Of a DNA stretch of 64,000 nt, positions 7,906 through 16,562 are shown one piece after another. Position 1 is the stretch's first letter. Each line of letters opens with the position of its first letter. Position numbers and translations under genes: made by a program. The stretch covers positions 37,260 through 101,259 of the forward strand of contig CAZXKO010000030.1 of the NCBI GenBank assembly GCA_964641665.1, written 5' to 3'. This DNA is from Gp1-AA133 sp964641665. Its GTDB lineage: Bacteria > Acidobacteriota > Terriglobia > Terriglobales > Acidobacteriaceae. Below the pieces are notes generated by a model. The model was not told the origin of the DNA. It searched no databases and saw only the letters and a list, made by a program, of their open reading frames with translations.

Positions 7906-9087
7906 CTACTTCCAGCTCGCCGGCACTTCGATATAGCTGGGGTTCAACTCGGTCACGGACGAGCAGCCCAGCAGGCGCAGAGTGCGCTCGACATCGGCGC
8001 GGAGGATTTCGAGGGCGCGCGTGACGCCGGCTTCTCCGGCGGCCGCCAGGCCATATGCGTAAGCGCGACCACAGAGAACGGCGCGGGCCCCCAGGCACAG
8101 GGCCTTCACGATGTCGCTGCCACGTCGCACGCCACCGTCCATCAGCACTTCAATCTTGCCGTCGACGGCCTTCACCACTTCGGGCAGGGCGCGGATCGAG
8201 GGGCGGACGCTGTCGAGCTGGCGGCCGCCGTGGTTAGAGACGCTGACGGCGGCGGCGCCTGCGTCAATGGCGCGTTTCGCGTCCTCCCCGGTCAAAACTC
8301 CCTTCACAACGATCGGGCCGCGCCAGAGCTCGCGAATCCAATTCAGATCGTCCCAGGTCACGGTGGAGGCGGCCAGGGCCGCGCCTACATCGACCAAGTC
8401 CATGGGCCCCTTGCCCGGAACGACTACGTTGTGCAGTTTGGGGACGCCGCCATCGAGCAGGAACTGGATCAGCCAGCCGGGCCGCGAGAGCATCTGGGGA
8501 AGATGCGGGATCTTCGCAAACGGATTGGTGCCCATCAGTTCTTTCATGCCATTGCGGAAGTCTCGCTCACGCAGGCCGGCTACGGGGGTGTCGATGGTGA
8601 CCACGAGAGCGGAGAATCCTGCTTGCCTGGCGCGTTCGATCGCGGCTTCGGCCGCGGGCCGACCGCCCATCAGATACAGCTGGTAGAAGGTTGGCCCCGG
8701 ACACGCGGCCTTGACCTTCTCCATGGGGTGGCCGGAGATGGTCGAGAGGATGTAGCCAGTGCCCGCCTTGCCGGCGGCGGCGGCGGCTGAGACTTCCCCA
8801 CCGGGATGCATGAGTCGGCTGTAGCCGACGGGGGCGAGCATGGCGGGAAGCGAGATGTCTAGTCCGAGGACTTGCGTCTTCAGATTGCATCGCGCGACGG
8901 CGACTGCGCAGCGCGGACGGAAGATGATGTCTTCGAAGGCGCGGCAGTTCTCGCGCAGGGTGAGTTCGGCGTCGGCACCACCGTCGAGGTAATCAAAAAC
9001 GGCTTTGGGCAGACGGCGCTCGGCGATGGGGCGGAAGTCGTCGATGCAAACCACGTGAGGCGAGGCGACACTAGAAGAGGCTGACAC
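7906..9087 (-). CDS. FMN-dependent alpha-hydroxy acid dehydrogenase/oxidase
   Basis: 393 residues, GTG start with AGGAA upstream. It belongs to the glycolate oxidase / L-lactate dehydrogenase (LldD) / lactate oxidase family, TIM barrels that oxidise L-2-hydroxy acids to 2-oxo acids with FMN. Typical segments are seen in order: AVFDYLDGGADAELTLREN near the N-terminus, FMN-binding LAPVGYSRLMHP, ATIDTPVAGLRERDFRNG-like strand, Lys262 in PIVVKGV, and the catalytic SNHGGRQLD with His286 and Arg289. Whether oxygen or the respiratory chain is the acceptor cannot be told, nor the exact substrate. It is monocistronic between repeat-containing intergenic regions. Confidence 0.93.
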   Translation of the reverse strand: MSASSSVASPHVVCIDDFRPIAERRLPKAVFDYLDGGADAELTLRENCRAFEDIIFRPRCAVAVARCNLKTQVLGLDISLPAMLAPVGYSRLMHPGGEVSAAAAAGKAGTGYILSTISGHPMEKVKAACPGPTFYQLYLMGGRPAAEAAIERARQAGFSALVVTIDTPVAGLRERDFRNGMKELMGTNPFAKIPHLPQMLSRPGWLIQFLLDGGVPKLHNVVVPGKGPMDLVDVGAALAASTVTWDDLNWIRELWRGPIVVKGVLTGEDAKRAIDAGAAAVSVSNHGGRQLDSVRPSIRALPEVVKAVDGKIEVLMDGGVRRGSDIVKALCLGARAVLCGRAYAYGLAAAGEAGVTRALEILRADVERTLRLLGCSSVTELNPSYIEVPASWK

Positions 9088-9241
9088 GGTACCGTTCCTG
9101 TAATCGGGAGTCGGCCTGCACGGCTCGGCCGCGCGCGGAGGCCACCGGAAAGCCTAACACCGCCTGTCAAATGGGCGTGGCGTGGTAGGCGCGAGGGTAG
9201 GGGGAGCACCATGGATCGAGGTGCTCGGCCAAGAAAAGCAT

Positions 9242-9288
9242 TTAACCCCAGAGAGCGCAGAGAAAGCCGCAAAGGACGCAGAGGTCAG
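9242..9288 (+). repeat. Dispersed intergenic repeat, family B
   Basis: TTAACCCCAGAGAGCGCAGAG followed by AAAGGACGCAGAGGTCAGG, a variant of the CACAGAGG-unit repeat seen at 6330-6409. Confidence 0.5.
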
Positions 9289-9312
9289 GAGTACGTGGGT
9301 GACCGGGCGATC

Positions 9313-9364
9313 GGAAAGCAGATTCCTCCAGCCTCCGCTCCGCTCGGCGTCGGAATGACAAGGC
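9313..9364 (+). repeat. Dispersed intergenic repeat, family A
   Basis: GGAAAGCAGATTCCTC ... CTCGGCGTCGGAATGACAAGG, closely matching 4089-4136. Confidence 0.6.
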
Positions 9365-9440
9365 GGGTCGGAGGGGTTGAGTCACGCTGGTGCGCGTCTT
9401 CGCTCGAACGTTGTCGAAGACCGCGGGAAAACGCGAAGTA

Positions 9441-9460
9441 GGGGGCCAAGCCTGGCCCCC
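9441..9460 (-). terminator. Hairpin terminator candidate
   Basis: GGGGGCCA (9441-9448) and TGGCCCCC (9453-9460) form an 8-bp stem with a 4-base loop, 30 bases beyond the stop of the gene at 9491. No T-run follows on the coding strand. Confidence 0.5.
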
Positions 9461-9490
9461 TCGTTTCGCACTGGGTGGCATTCTCAAGAA

Positions 9491-10225
9491 TCAGTTCGCC
9501 ACGGCGTCAAGGTCGGCTTGCAGTTGCGCGAGGTTGAAGCCGGGAGCGAAGTTGCGATCGTTGGCTTCGGGAGGCAGGATAGCGTAAGCCTCATCGACAC
9601 ACTCATCCCACCAGGCCCAGGTGGCCTGCTGCGTATTGCCCCAGGTCAGCACGGTCAGATAGTTCTGATCGTAGCCGACGGCGAAGACAGCGTGGCCGTC
9701 GTTGGTGAGGGGCCCCGGAGTCCAGGGCTGGTGGTTGTCGAATTCCTGAATGCAGTTCGCTTGCACCTGGAAGCCCAGGTAGACGCCGCCGAAGAGCTGA
9801 ATGGCCTGTTGGATATGGGTGTGATTCTTAGGCTTGATACTCGTGTAGGTGATGATCTCGTCGCCGGAGACGGCGTTCTGGCGCCAGTAGTTCAGCACAT
9901 CGAGTTCTTGGAGGCCGCTGTCGACGCCGCCGGTGAGGTGCATGTACAGCTTGACTACCGCGGCCTTCGCCATAATGCTCTGTTTGCCAATCAGGCCCCG
10001 GTAAGTGGTCACGGCGTGGGCCAGGGCGGCGATGGTGCAGTCGCCGAGCGTGTCGTTGCCGTCCATAGGGAACAGTTTCGTGGGGTCGTTGGTCTTCAGC
10101 TTGAGGTTTGCCAGAACGTTATAGGAAGGAGGCGGCGCGGCCAGGGCGGGTGTCACGTAGTCGGCGAAACGGAGGGTTCGGTAGTCCACCTTCGGTGGAT
10201 GCTTTCCAAAGCGGTAGTTCGGCAT
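9491..10225 (-). CDS. Papain-fold (C1/C39-like) cysteine peptidase-like protein
   Basis: 244 residues from the ATG at 10225, which has GAGGAG upstream; the longer open frame to 10510 is not supported. MDGNDTLGDCTIAALAHAV places a Cys at the start of a helix after a Gly/Asp turn, as in papain-like enzymes. DGHAVFAVGYDQNYLTVLTWGN looks like the catalytic His strand followed by the WGN element. There is no signal peptide and no prodomain, which is unusual for a secreted C1 peptidase and suggests a cytosolic or non-classically exported protein. Family placement is by motif only. It stands alone and is divergent from the esterase gene. Confidence 0.65.
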   Translation of the reverse strand: MPNYRFGKHPPKVDYRTLRFADYVTPALAAPPPSYNVLANLKLKTNDPTKLFPMDGNDTLGDCTIAALAHAVTTYRGLIGKQSIMAKAAVVKLYMHLTGGVDSGLQELDVLNYWRQNAVSGDEIITYTSIKPKNHTHIQQAIQLFGGVYLGFQVQANCIQEFDNHQPWTPGPLTNDGHAVFAVGYDQNYLTVLTWGNTQQATWAWWDECVDEAYAILPPEANDRNFAPGFNLAQLQADLDAVAN

Positions 10226-10367
10226 GCGGTTGCTCCTCTCTCTATTTCGAACTTCACTGGATGGTGGCGAAGGCGATGAGTTCGTTTCAGACAGTGAGGA
10301 GAATATTGCGCGCAGGTGGAATTGCGGCCGAGACGGTCGCGACGAGGCCCTGTATAGTATCTGCCCT

Positions 10368-11702
10368 ATGTGGAGATCGACGGTGGTGTTGCTTGCCCTG
10401 ATTGCGCCCGCATCGGGCGCCGAGAGGAAGACAGCGCTTGAATTGGTGGAACTCGCGAAGTCGCATGGCGCGGGGTTGCGGGAAGCGATCACGGCGAGCT
10501 TTGACGCCAAGAACCTGAAGGAAGGGACGGCGTGGGCCGGTCACGGTCCGGACATTTTCTTTGCCATCGAGGCGGCATCGCTACCGGTGCTGGTCATCGA
10601 CGGTGCTCCGGGACCGATGATGCAGCCAGTGAGCGGGACGCAGCTTTGGTATAAGGCGGCGCGGATCGAGAAAGTGGGCAGGCTGCATTCCTATCACTAC
10701 CTGATCGACGGCAAGGAATTCGGGGGGCGCCTGGATCTCCCGGCGTTCGGGCCGCTTTCCTATCTGCAGCCGGGAGTACCTTCGGGCACGCTATCGCCGA
10801 GAATCGTTCACACCAGCAAGATCTACCATGGGATGAAGAGTGAGTATTGGACTTATGTTCCGGCGCAATATGACCCCAAGGTTCCTGCGGCGGTCATGGT
10901 TTTTCAGGACGGCGGCGGGTACATTGACCGCGACGGCAACAACCCGGCGCTCAACGTGATCGACAACCTGATTGCGCAAAAAAAAATTCCGGTGATGATC
11001 GCGGTGTTCATCAACCCTGGGGACATCAGCGACTCGCCGGGAACGCCCACCTTCAACTTCGTCAAAGGGTATTCCGACAAGTGGCAGCGCACGCTGAAGG
11101 ACTCGATGCGCAGCACCTTGTATGACACAGTGAGCGACCGCTATGGGCGCTATCTGCGGGATGAAGTGCTGGCCGAGGTGGGAGCGAAATACAACCTGCG
11201 GAAGGATGCGTACAGCCGGGCGATCACGGGGCTGTCGTCGGGGGGAATCTGCTCGTTCAATGCGGCGTGGCAACTACCCGACCAGTTCAGCCGCGTGATT
11301 TCGTGGATCGGCAGCTTTACCAGCATTCAGTGGAAAGAGGACCCGCACCTAGCTGACGGCGGGCAGGACTATGCAGAGAAGGTCTTGCGCGAGCCGAAAC
11401 GGAACCTTCGGGTGTGGCTGCAGGATGGGTCGGAAGACCAGGAGAACGCGCGATATGGAAGCTGGCCCCTGGCGAATATCCGGCTGGCGAATGCTTTGAA
11501 GTTGAAGGATTATGATTTTCATTTCAGTTTCGGCAAGGGGACACACAACCCCGGCGGAGGGGCGGCCGAGTTTCCGGAGGAGATGATATGGCTGTGGAGG
11601 GACTACGACCCGGTGAAGACGGAGCAGACTTACGAGATGGAAACGTCGGAGAAGAGCAAGCCGCTGTTCCGGGTGGCGGTGACGAATCGGGAGACGGAGT
11701 AG
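10368..11702 (+). CDS. Secreted esterase, enterochelin-esterase-like alpha/beta hydrolase
   Basis: 444 residues from the ATG at 10368 (MWRSTVVLLALIAPASGAE), which begins a signal peptide; the open frame upstream lacks any signal and overlaps the divergent gene. After an N-terminal beta-sandwich-like part (about 30-140) comes an esterase-D/Fes-type hydrolase domain with HTSKIYHGMKSEYWTYVPAQYD, VMVFQDGGGY as oxyanion region, the nucleophile in GLSSGGICSFN and a late catalytic-type His in GTHNPGGGAAEF. Related enzymes hydrolyse siderophore, feruloyl or acetyl esters; the substrate here is unknown. It probably acts in the periplasm or outside the cell. No operon partners. Confidence 0.85.
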   Translation: MWRSTVVLLALIAPASGAERKTALELVELAKSHGAGLREAITASFDAKNLKEGTAWAGHGPDIFFAIEAASLPVLVIDGAPGPMMQPVSGTQLWYKAARIEKVGRLHSYHYLIDGKEFGGRLDLPAFGPLSYLQPGVPSGTLSPRIVHTSKIYHGMKSEYWTYVPAQYDPKVPAAVMVFQDGGGYIDRDGNNPALNVIDNLIAQKKIPVMIAVFINPGDISDSPGTPTFNFVKGYSDKWQRTLKDSMRSTLYDTVSDRYGRYLRDEVLAEVGAKYNLRKDAYSRAITGLSSGGICSFNAAWQLPDQFSRVISWIGSFTSIQWKEDPHLADGGQDYAEKVLREPKRNLRVWLQDGSEDQENARYGSWPLANIRLANALKLKDYDFHFSFGKGTHNPGGGAAEFPEEMIWLWRDYDPVKTEQTYEMETSEKSKPLFRVAVTNRETE

Positions 11703-11727
11703 GAAGGATTCCGAGGTCCGGGGTGCG

Positions 11728-11776
11728 GCGGGCGAGACGCCCTCCAGACAGCCGCCGGGACGGCGGCGCTACATTG
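11728..11776. repeat. Intergenic GC-rich repeat with hairpin
   Basis: GGCGGGCGAGACGCC phrase followed by a 7-bp hairpin GCCGCCG / CGGCGGC (11751-11767) and GCTACATTG. It sits between convergent genes and could end transcription of either. Confidence 0.4.
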
Positions 11777-11777
11777 T

Positions 11778-12122
11778 TTACCGCCGCGGCGCGGGGGCCG
11801 GGCCAGGCGGGAGGATTTCGGGCTCTCCAGTCTTGACTTGCTGGCGGGTGACGAAGAAGACAGCGGCGGTCCAGGTGGGGAAGAGATCGAAGGCAGGAAG
11901 AAGTTCGGCGGCCAGCGTGGGGAGGAAGGCCCAATGCCAGCCGAGCAGACGAACCAGGAGGATCGCGACCACGACGTCGAGGGCAGTATCGGCAGGCGAG
12001 ACGGCGCCTGGGGCAAAGAGTGGGAAGACCGCGATCTGCAGGGCATCGGCGGCGAGGGCAACGACCCAGGCGGCGCGCTGTTCGGGAGTCTTCAGGCCTT
12101 TCCAGAAATCGCGGATGCTCAT
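11778..12122 (-). CDS. Small membrane protein of unknown function
   Basis: 114 residues, ATG at 12122 with a strong GGGAGGG ribosome-binding site. A short charged start (MSIRDFWKGLKTPEQRAAWV) is followed by about three hydrophobic segments between residues 18 and 92 and a Pro-rich end (PPGPAPAPRR). It resembles small uncharacterised membrane proteins found widely in Acidobacteriota and Proteobacteria. No catalytic residues are evident. The codon pattern and the ribosome-binding site make it a convincing gene. Confidence 0.75.
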   Translation of the reverse strand: MSIRDFWKGLKTPEQRAAWVVALAADALQIAVFPLFAPGAVSPADTALDVVVAILLVRLLGWHWAFLPTLAAELLPAFDLFPTWTAAVFFVTRQQVKTGEPEILPPGPAPAPRR

Positions 12123-12401
12123 GATCCCTCCCCCGGGCGTATTAGGGTCAGAATACCGCTGTTGGGGGCGGGAGGAAAGGCGGCGGGTTTCGGCCCGCTA
12201 ACCAGCCAGCACTCCTATCCGGCTGCCGCGAAACACCGAACGATTGCAGCTGCGCTGTCTCGGGCTGTTTCTCCTCGACCCTGTTGCGGATTGCAACTGA
12301 GACGTGAAACTTGTGGGAGCGTCCACTGACGTTTTTCTTTGACCGCACTATGCGCGGGGCGATATGGTTCGCGCAATCGCTCGAATGTGGGTGGGGTATT
12401 C

Positions 12402-13130
12402 ATGCAATTTCGAAGTTATGTGGCGCTGAGCGTGCTGATGGTGGGGAGTCTTCCCTGCTTCGCCGGATCGTCATGCAAGGTGAACGTGGTGTTTGCTCAC
12501 TCGCCCAAGGCTGCTGGGGACTTCGCGCGCCTTCTGGAAAAGGCGGAAGCTGGCGACAGCGCGGCGGAATTTCAGGCTGGGCTCGCATATGAGACGGGTA
12601 CCGCCACCGACCAGGATTTCAGCACGGCAGTGAAGCGGTATCAGAGGGCGGCGGATCGCGGAAACGCGAACGCGCAGAACAATCTCGGGGGCATGTACCT
12701 GCGAGGTCTGGGAGTCGATCAAAGCGATCGTGAAGCGGTGCGCTGGTACCGGAAAGCAACCGCGCACGGCTACGCGCCGGCGGAGTACAAACTGGGCCTG
12801 CTGTATTACCAGGGCGAGGCTGTGGCGCAGGATGTGGGTGAGGCCTTGCGCTGGTTTCACAAGGCGGCAGAACATGGATCTGCGGCCGCGGAAAACGAAA
12901 TCGGCAATGCCTATGAGCACGGGCAGGGCGTGCGGCAGGACTTCGATGAGGCGGAACGCTGGTACCGCATCGCCGCGGAACATGGCTTGGCGGAGGCGCG
13001 GCTTAACGTGGAGGTGATGCGCACAGTGCGGGCGGGGAGTACGCCACGAATCGCCGCTGCCCGAGAGCAGGGTTCATTTACCACGGAAGGACCGGCGAAC
13101 GTCGTGCCAGGGGGAAATCCTTTCTACTGA
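12402..13130 (+). CDS. Secreted Sel1-repeat (TPR-like) protein
   Basis: 242 residues from the ATG at 12402 with GGTGGGG upstream; the start opens a signal peptide (MQFRSYVALSVLMVGSLPCFAGSSC). Four to five Sel1-like repeats follow from about residue 45 to 185, each with the AEFQAGLAYETG / AVKRYQRAADRG pattern, including YEHGQGVRQDFDEAERWYRIAAEHG. Sel1 repeats fold as paired helices and mediate protein-protein contacts, often in signalling or envelope assembly. The C-terminal 40 residues are not repetitive. It lies beside the chemosensory block, but transcription is convergent with cheR, so a functional link is only suggestive. Confidence 0.9.
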   Translation: MQFRSYVALSVLMVGSLPCFAGSSCKVNVVFAHSPKAAGDFARLLEKAEAGDSAAEFQAGLAYETGTATDQDFSTAVKRYQRAADRGNANAQNNLGGMYLRGLGVDQSDREAVRWYRKATAHGYAPAEYKLGLLYYQGEAVAQDVGEALRWFHKAAEHGSAAAENEIGNAYEHGQGVRQDFDEAERWYRIAAEHGLAEARLNVEVMRTVRAGSTPRIAAAREQGSFTTEGPANVVPGGNPFY

Positions 13131-13153
13131 GGGTGTTCTCGGCTCAGAAGATC

Positions 13154-13180
13154 AGGGCCGGCCCTAGGGCCGGCCCTTTC
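13154..13180 (+). terminator. Rho-independent terminator after the Sel1 gene
   Basis: AGGGCCGGCC (13154-13163) pairs with GGCCGGCCCT (13168-13177) across a CTAG loop and is followed by TTCGTTCT. It begins 24 bases after the stop at 13130. Confidence 0.75.
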
Positions 13181-13308
13181 GTTCTGACAGCCACTCCCTT
13201 AGAAAAGATTGGAAAAAAATTGACGCTTGTTCCCGATTCGGGAAGTGGAGTTACTCGTCTGTGATTCGGTGGAGGAAAGCGCGTACCCGACGGAACGTCG
13301 GTGCGGAC

Positions 13309-14274
13309 TCATAACAATTTGCCGGCCCGAGCTGCGGCCGCAAGGGGTTTGCGGTAGAGGGTGAAGTTCTTGTGGGTTTCAGACTGGAAGGATGCGTCGG
13401 CGGTGTGCAGTTTCTCGCCGTCTCCGAGCAGGAGGTAGCCTCCGGGTTCAAGATAGAGATGGAGGCGCTGAACCAAGGCCATGCGCTGGGCGCTCGAAAA
13501 GTGCGGCAGCACGTCCATGCAGAAGATGCAGTCGAAGCGCCCGAGGTAAACCGGGCGGGCCAGATTCATCTGCGCGAATGTGATCAGGTTCCTGAGACGG
13601 GGCTTAGCCAGGTAGTGCTGCCCAACTTTAGCGAAAAAGGCTTGCAGTTGCTGGCGCGTGAGACCCGCCAGGGCGGGTTGCGGGTAGAGGCCGCGCTCGG
13701 CAAAGGTGAGGGCTGACTGGCGGATATCGGTGGCCAGAATGTGGATGCTCCAAGCGGCCCCGTTGCCGTCCATGGCTTCGCACACCGAAACCCCAATGGA
13801 GTAGGCTTCCTCGCCGGTCGAGCAACCGGCGCTCCAGATGCGCAGGCTCTGGGGATTGGCTTCGGTCTTGCGCTGGTGCAACCGGGGCAGGACTTGCTGC
13901 TGAAACACTGCGAACGCGCCGGGATGGCGGAAGAGAGCGGTCTCCCCGTCCACCAAGTGCGCCAGCAGATTCTCGCATTCGGTATCGGATACCTGCAGGC
14001 GGCCGAGAAGGTCGGCCACGGATTTCAGGCGGCGCGACTGTAGATACTCAGCCACTTTGGTGCTCAGATCATGCTGGGGGCAGTCAAGCAGGGCGCCCCC
14101 CTGGCGCTCCATCAGCAGACGCAATTCGGAGAGTTCGTGCTCGAGCACGAGGTTGGTGGGAGGCTTGGAACCTCCGGTCGATCGGCCGATGTTAAAGCCA
14201 GCACTCATTGCTGATCGTGTCGGTCTTGGCTGCGCCCTCCGGTGACCGGAGGTGCGCGAGTCTTCCCTATTCAT
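13309..14274 (-). CDS. cheR: CheR-type chemoreceptor methyltransferase
   Basis: 321 residues. CheR transfers methyl groups from SAM to glutamates on chemoreceptors. An N-terminal helical domain (about 40-115) contains DGETALFRHP, the counterpart of the usual NETSFFR. The SAM-binding loop follows in RIWSAGCSTGEEAYSIG, then LATDIRQSALTFAERGLY, and a late CMDVLPHFSS in place of the more common CRNVLIYF. The ATG at 14274 has no clear ribosome-binding site; a second in-frame ATG at 14208 is possible. It is the last gene of a three-gene leftward run and is distinct from the second cheR at 25934. Confidence 0.92.
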   Translation of the reverse strand: MNREDSRTSGHRRAQPRPTRSAMSAGFNIGRSTGGSKPPTNLVLEHELSELRLLMERQGGALLDCPQHDLSTKVAEYLQSRRLKSVADLLGRLQVSDTECENLLAHLVDGETALFRHPGAFAVFQQQVLPRLHQRKTEANPQSLRIWSAGCSTGEEAYSIGVSVCEAMDGNGAAWSIHILATDIRQSALTFAERGLYPQPALAGLTRQQLQAFFAKVGQHYLAKPRLRNLITFAQMNLARPVYLGRFDCIFCMDVLPHFSSAQRMALVQRLHLYLEPGGYLLLGDGEKLHTADASFQSETHKNFTLYRKPLAAAARAGKLL

Positions 14275-14348
14275 TTATCGGCGGTTGGAGGAGGGAGTTA
14301 AGCCGCCGGAGGTGCAATCTCGAGTTCGAAGGGCCGTCGTCCGCACGC

Positions 14349-15044
14349 TTACTGACCGACGGCCGCTGCCTGGTTGAGTTTTTTCTGTTCCTTGGCTGCC
14401 TGCATTTCGACGAACGTCATTTCCTTTTCGAGCGAGGAGAAGCGCTGCAAAATTTCGTGCATGCGCAACGCCATGTTGCGAATCGTATCGATCTGCGAAC
14501 GGACCCCAGCGGAGAACGCACCGGGTTCGAGCAACAGCAATTCCGCGTTGCCCAACACGGAGGTGAGCGCGTTGTTGAGCGTGTGGCGCATCTCGATGAT
14601 GTACTGGCCAAGCGTGGCGTGGCACTTCAGAAGCGCGTTGACGCGCTCGGCGCGTTGCGTCCGGTTGACCGCGTCCACACGGCGCAGCACTTCGAGCGCA
14701 AGCAGGAGTAGCGTGTCGGGCCAGCCCTCGTGACGGCGCAACACCAGCAGACGCGGAAACTGCGCACGCAAGGACTCGGGTTGCGGCGTGTCAGACACCA
14801 GGATGACAGCCTTCCGGCTGGGATCGATGGCGCGCAGGAGCGGTGCGCAAGCATCTGAGCGGATCCGGCCCACGATGACCAAGTCGAAGGGACTGTAGTC
14901 GAAGCCCTGCTTGGGATCACCCCCCACCATGGTAAAGGCAGGCACCCCTCGCTCAGCCTGCCAGCGCGCCGAAACCTGGCGCGAGAACTCGGCGTCGTCG
15001 GAAACGATGAGTACGGTGCGCGGATCCACGATGGGTTTCTCCAA
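14349..15044 (-). CDS. Receiver-like/HisKA-like protein lacking an ATPase domain
   Basis: About 231 residues. The likely start is the TTG at 15044, which has AGGGGA at good spacing; a GTG at 15095 would overlap the upstream gene. The N-terminal half (RTVLIVSDDAEFSRQV ... DLVIVGRIRSD) looks like a receiver fold without the usual phospho-Asp context. The C-terminal half has a histidine-kinase dimerisation helix pair with the phospho-acceptor-type His in EMRHTLNNALTSVLGNAELL, but the protein ends without the HATPase domain. It may act as a phosphotransfer or adaptor partner of another kinase. The neighbours are cheR downstream and an unknown helical protein upstream. Confidence 0.75.
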   Translation of the reverse strand: MEKPIVDPRTVLIVSDDAEFSRQVSARWQAERGVPAFTMVGGDPKQGFDYSPFDLVIVGRIRSDACAPLLRAIDPSRKAVILVSDTPQPESLRAQFPRLLVLRRHEGWPDTLLLLALEVLRRVDAVNRTQRAERVNALLKCHATLGQYIIEMRHTLNNALTSVLGNAELLLLEPGAFSAGVRSQIDTIRNMALRMHEILQRFSSLEKEMTFVEMQAAKEQKKLNQAAAVGQ

Positions 15045-15058
15045 TGGCTGATCCCCTG

Positions 15059-16135
15059 CTACTTGCGCTTGTCGCCGGGCGCGTCCGGATTCCACTCGTC
15101 GCCACTCACAGAGATTTCAAATTCAGGCGCTTCGTCAGCGGTGACATTGAACTTTGCCGATGAAGCCGACGCGCCCGCCTTGGCGGCCATGGCCGCCTTC
15201 GCCGGAGCCAACTTGACAGCGGCGGCGGAAGCCGGTTTGGCGGGAGGCGGCGCGCTGGCGGCACTGCGTCCGAGGGCGTCGTCGATGGCAGCGCGCAGAT
15301 CGACCAACATGCGCAATGGCTGTCCTGAGGAATATTCAGCCTGGAACATCACCTTCCACGACTGGCAGATCATGCGCAGGCGGAGGATCGGCTCCTCCGC
15401 AGAGAACTGGGCGCGGCGGCAGTCGATCGTGCTCACGCCCTTGTGCTCGAGTTCGCGCAGGCCGTCAAAGATGGCGTTCAAGTCCTGATGCATCAGGCGG
15501 AAGAACGCGCCCCGCATCAGGAAGCTGAAACGCGCAAACGAGACCATGGCGACCGGGAGGAAATAATTCTCTCCGCTCTGCACCTTGATCTTCCGCCCCT
15601 GCTCCAGAATGCCGCTGTGCAGGAGCTCGTTCAGGGTGCGGGCTTTTTGCGCCGATTGCAGAACATTCTCGAGAGGCTTGAGCCAGCCGGGCACGGTAGT
15701 GTCGACCTGTCCCAATGCCGGCGCCAAAGTTTTGGCGACGTAGGCCATCGTGACGGCGTTGTCTTCCAGGCGGGAAGGCGCGGCCAGCGAGAACAACTGA
15801 ACCAGCAGGAAATCAATCTTGTCGCGGTCCGAGGGCGACTTCTCATCTTTCTGCAAATGGTGCAGCAGCAAGGTCTGCAGCAACTGGGGCGTGACCAGGG
15901 TGGTGGTTTGCAGGAACTGGCGGAGCTGGTGAATCTGGATGCGCTCGTCCATCTCCTCGAACCAACGGCGAGCCTGCTCGATGGATTCGCGCGGGGGCTG
16001 TTCGACGCCGGCTTCGAGATCGTTGCAGGGCGTGAGATCGATGACAAATTCGCGGGCCAGGACGGAGTACGTCGGATACAGAACGCGAGCGGCGGTCCAC
16101 TCGGTGGCTAGCTGGTTCAGGTCAGAGGCGCTCAT
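15059..16135 (-). CDS. Uncharacterised helical protein of the cheR operon
   Basis: 358 residues from the ATG at 16135 (MSASDLNQLATEWTAARVLYP). I do not recognise a known domain. Residues about 1-290 are mostly amphipathic helix, with short motifs such as LREFVIDLTPC-like near residue 30, RRWFEEMDERIQIHQLRQFLQ near 60 and KDKIDFLLVQLFSL-like near 105. The last 80 residues are an Ala/Pro/Lys linker (APPPAKPASAAAVKLAPAK) and an acidic end. No signal peptide, so it is cytosolic. It is first in a run with the HisKA-like protein and cheR, suggesting a role in the same signalling pathway, perhaps as a scaffold. Confidence 0.8.
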   Translation of the reverse strand: MSASDLNQLATEWTAARVLYPTYSVLAREFVIDLTPCNDLEAGVEQPPRESIEQARRWFEEMDERIQIHQLRQFLQTTTLVTPQLLQTLLLHHLQKDEKSPSDRDKIDFLLVQLFSLAAPSRLEDNAVTMAYVAKTLAPALGQVDTTVPGWLKPLENVLQSAQKARTLNELLHSGILEQGRKIKVQSGENYFLPVAMVSFARFSFLMRGAFFRLMHQDLNAIFDGLRELEHKGVSTIDCRRAQFSAEEPILRLRMICQSWKVMFQAEYSSGQPLRMLVDLRAAIDDALGRSAASAPPPAKPASAAAVKLAPAKAAMAAKAGASASSAKFNVTADEAPEFEISVSGDEWNPDAPGDKRK

Positions 16136-16562
16136 GGTTTCACAATCCGGTTCTGAGGACGAACCTTGTTGGCAGGATCGAGGGGAAGGGCCCAAACAGG
16201 TGGCTTGGCGTTGCGTACGGATCTGGCCAAGCGCGCCGCCAGAGTTGGGGACGTGGAACGGGTGACAACCAGGGCCTGATTTCCCAAGGGTAACCTCTTG
16301 CCAAGCACAAAAGGCGGTCAATGGCTCCCCTCTTCCCGGTTAGAAAGAGTGGATGCTGGGGAGCCGTCGGGTCCGCAGTTTACGACCGAGACTGGTGCAC
16401 GAGATTGGCCAAACCCGACACTCGAAAGTACGTGGTTTAAGCTATTGGAAACAATGGCAGCAAACACGTCCGAGAGGAGATTGGTGAGACCCAATGCAGG
16501 GCGGTTTGTCTCAAGATGATACGGCGTCTCACGCCAAGCCGGATTCGGGTGGAGGGGATCTT
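16136..16562. other. Gene-free stretch upstream of the helical-protein operon
   Basis: About 430 bases that must hold the leftward promoter of the 15059-16135 gene. I could not identify a convincing sigma-70 or sigma-54 promoter, repeat or gene in it. Confidence 0.4.

Larger units (their letters stand above)
9088..9490. other. Gene-free stretch with repeats and a terminator
   Basis: About 400 bases between two leftward genes. It contains one family B repeat, one family A repeat and the terminator hairpin of the next gene; no coding potential was recognised. Confidence 0.6.

Noticed and set aside
10322..10358. TTGCGG ... TATAGT as a promoter for the esterase gene
   Set aside because: Spacing of 25 bases is too long and the TATAGT lies only nine bases before the ATG; not convincing.
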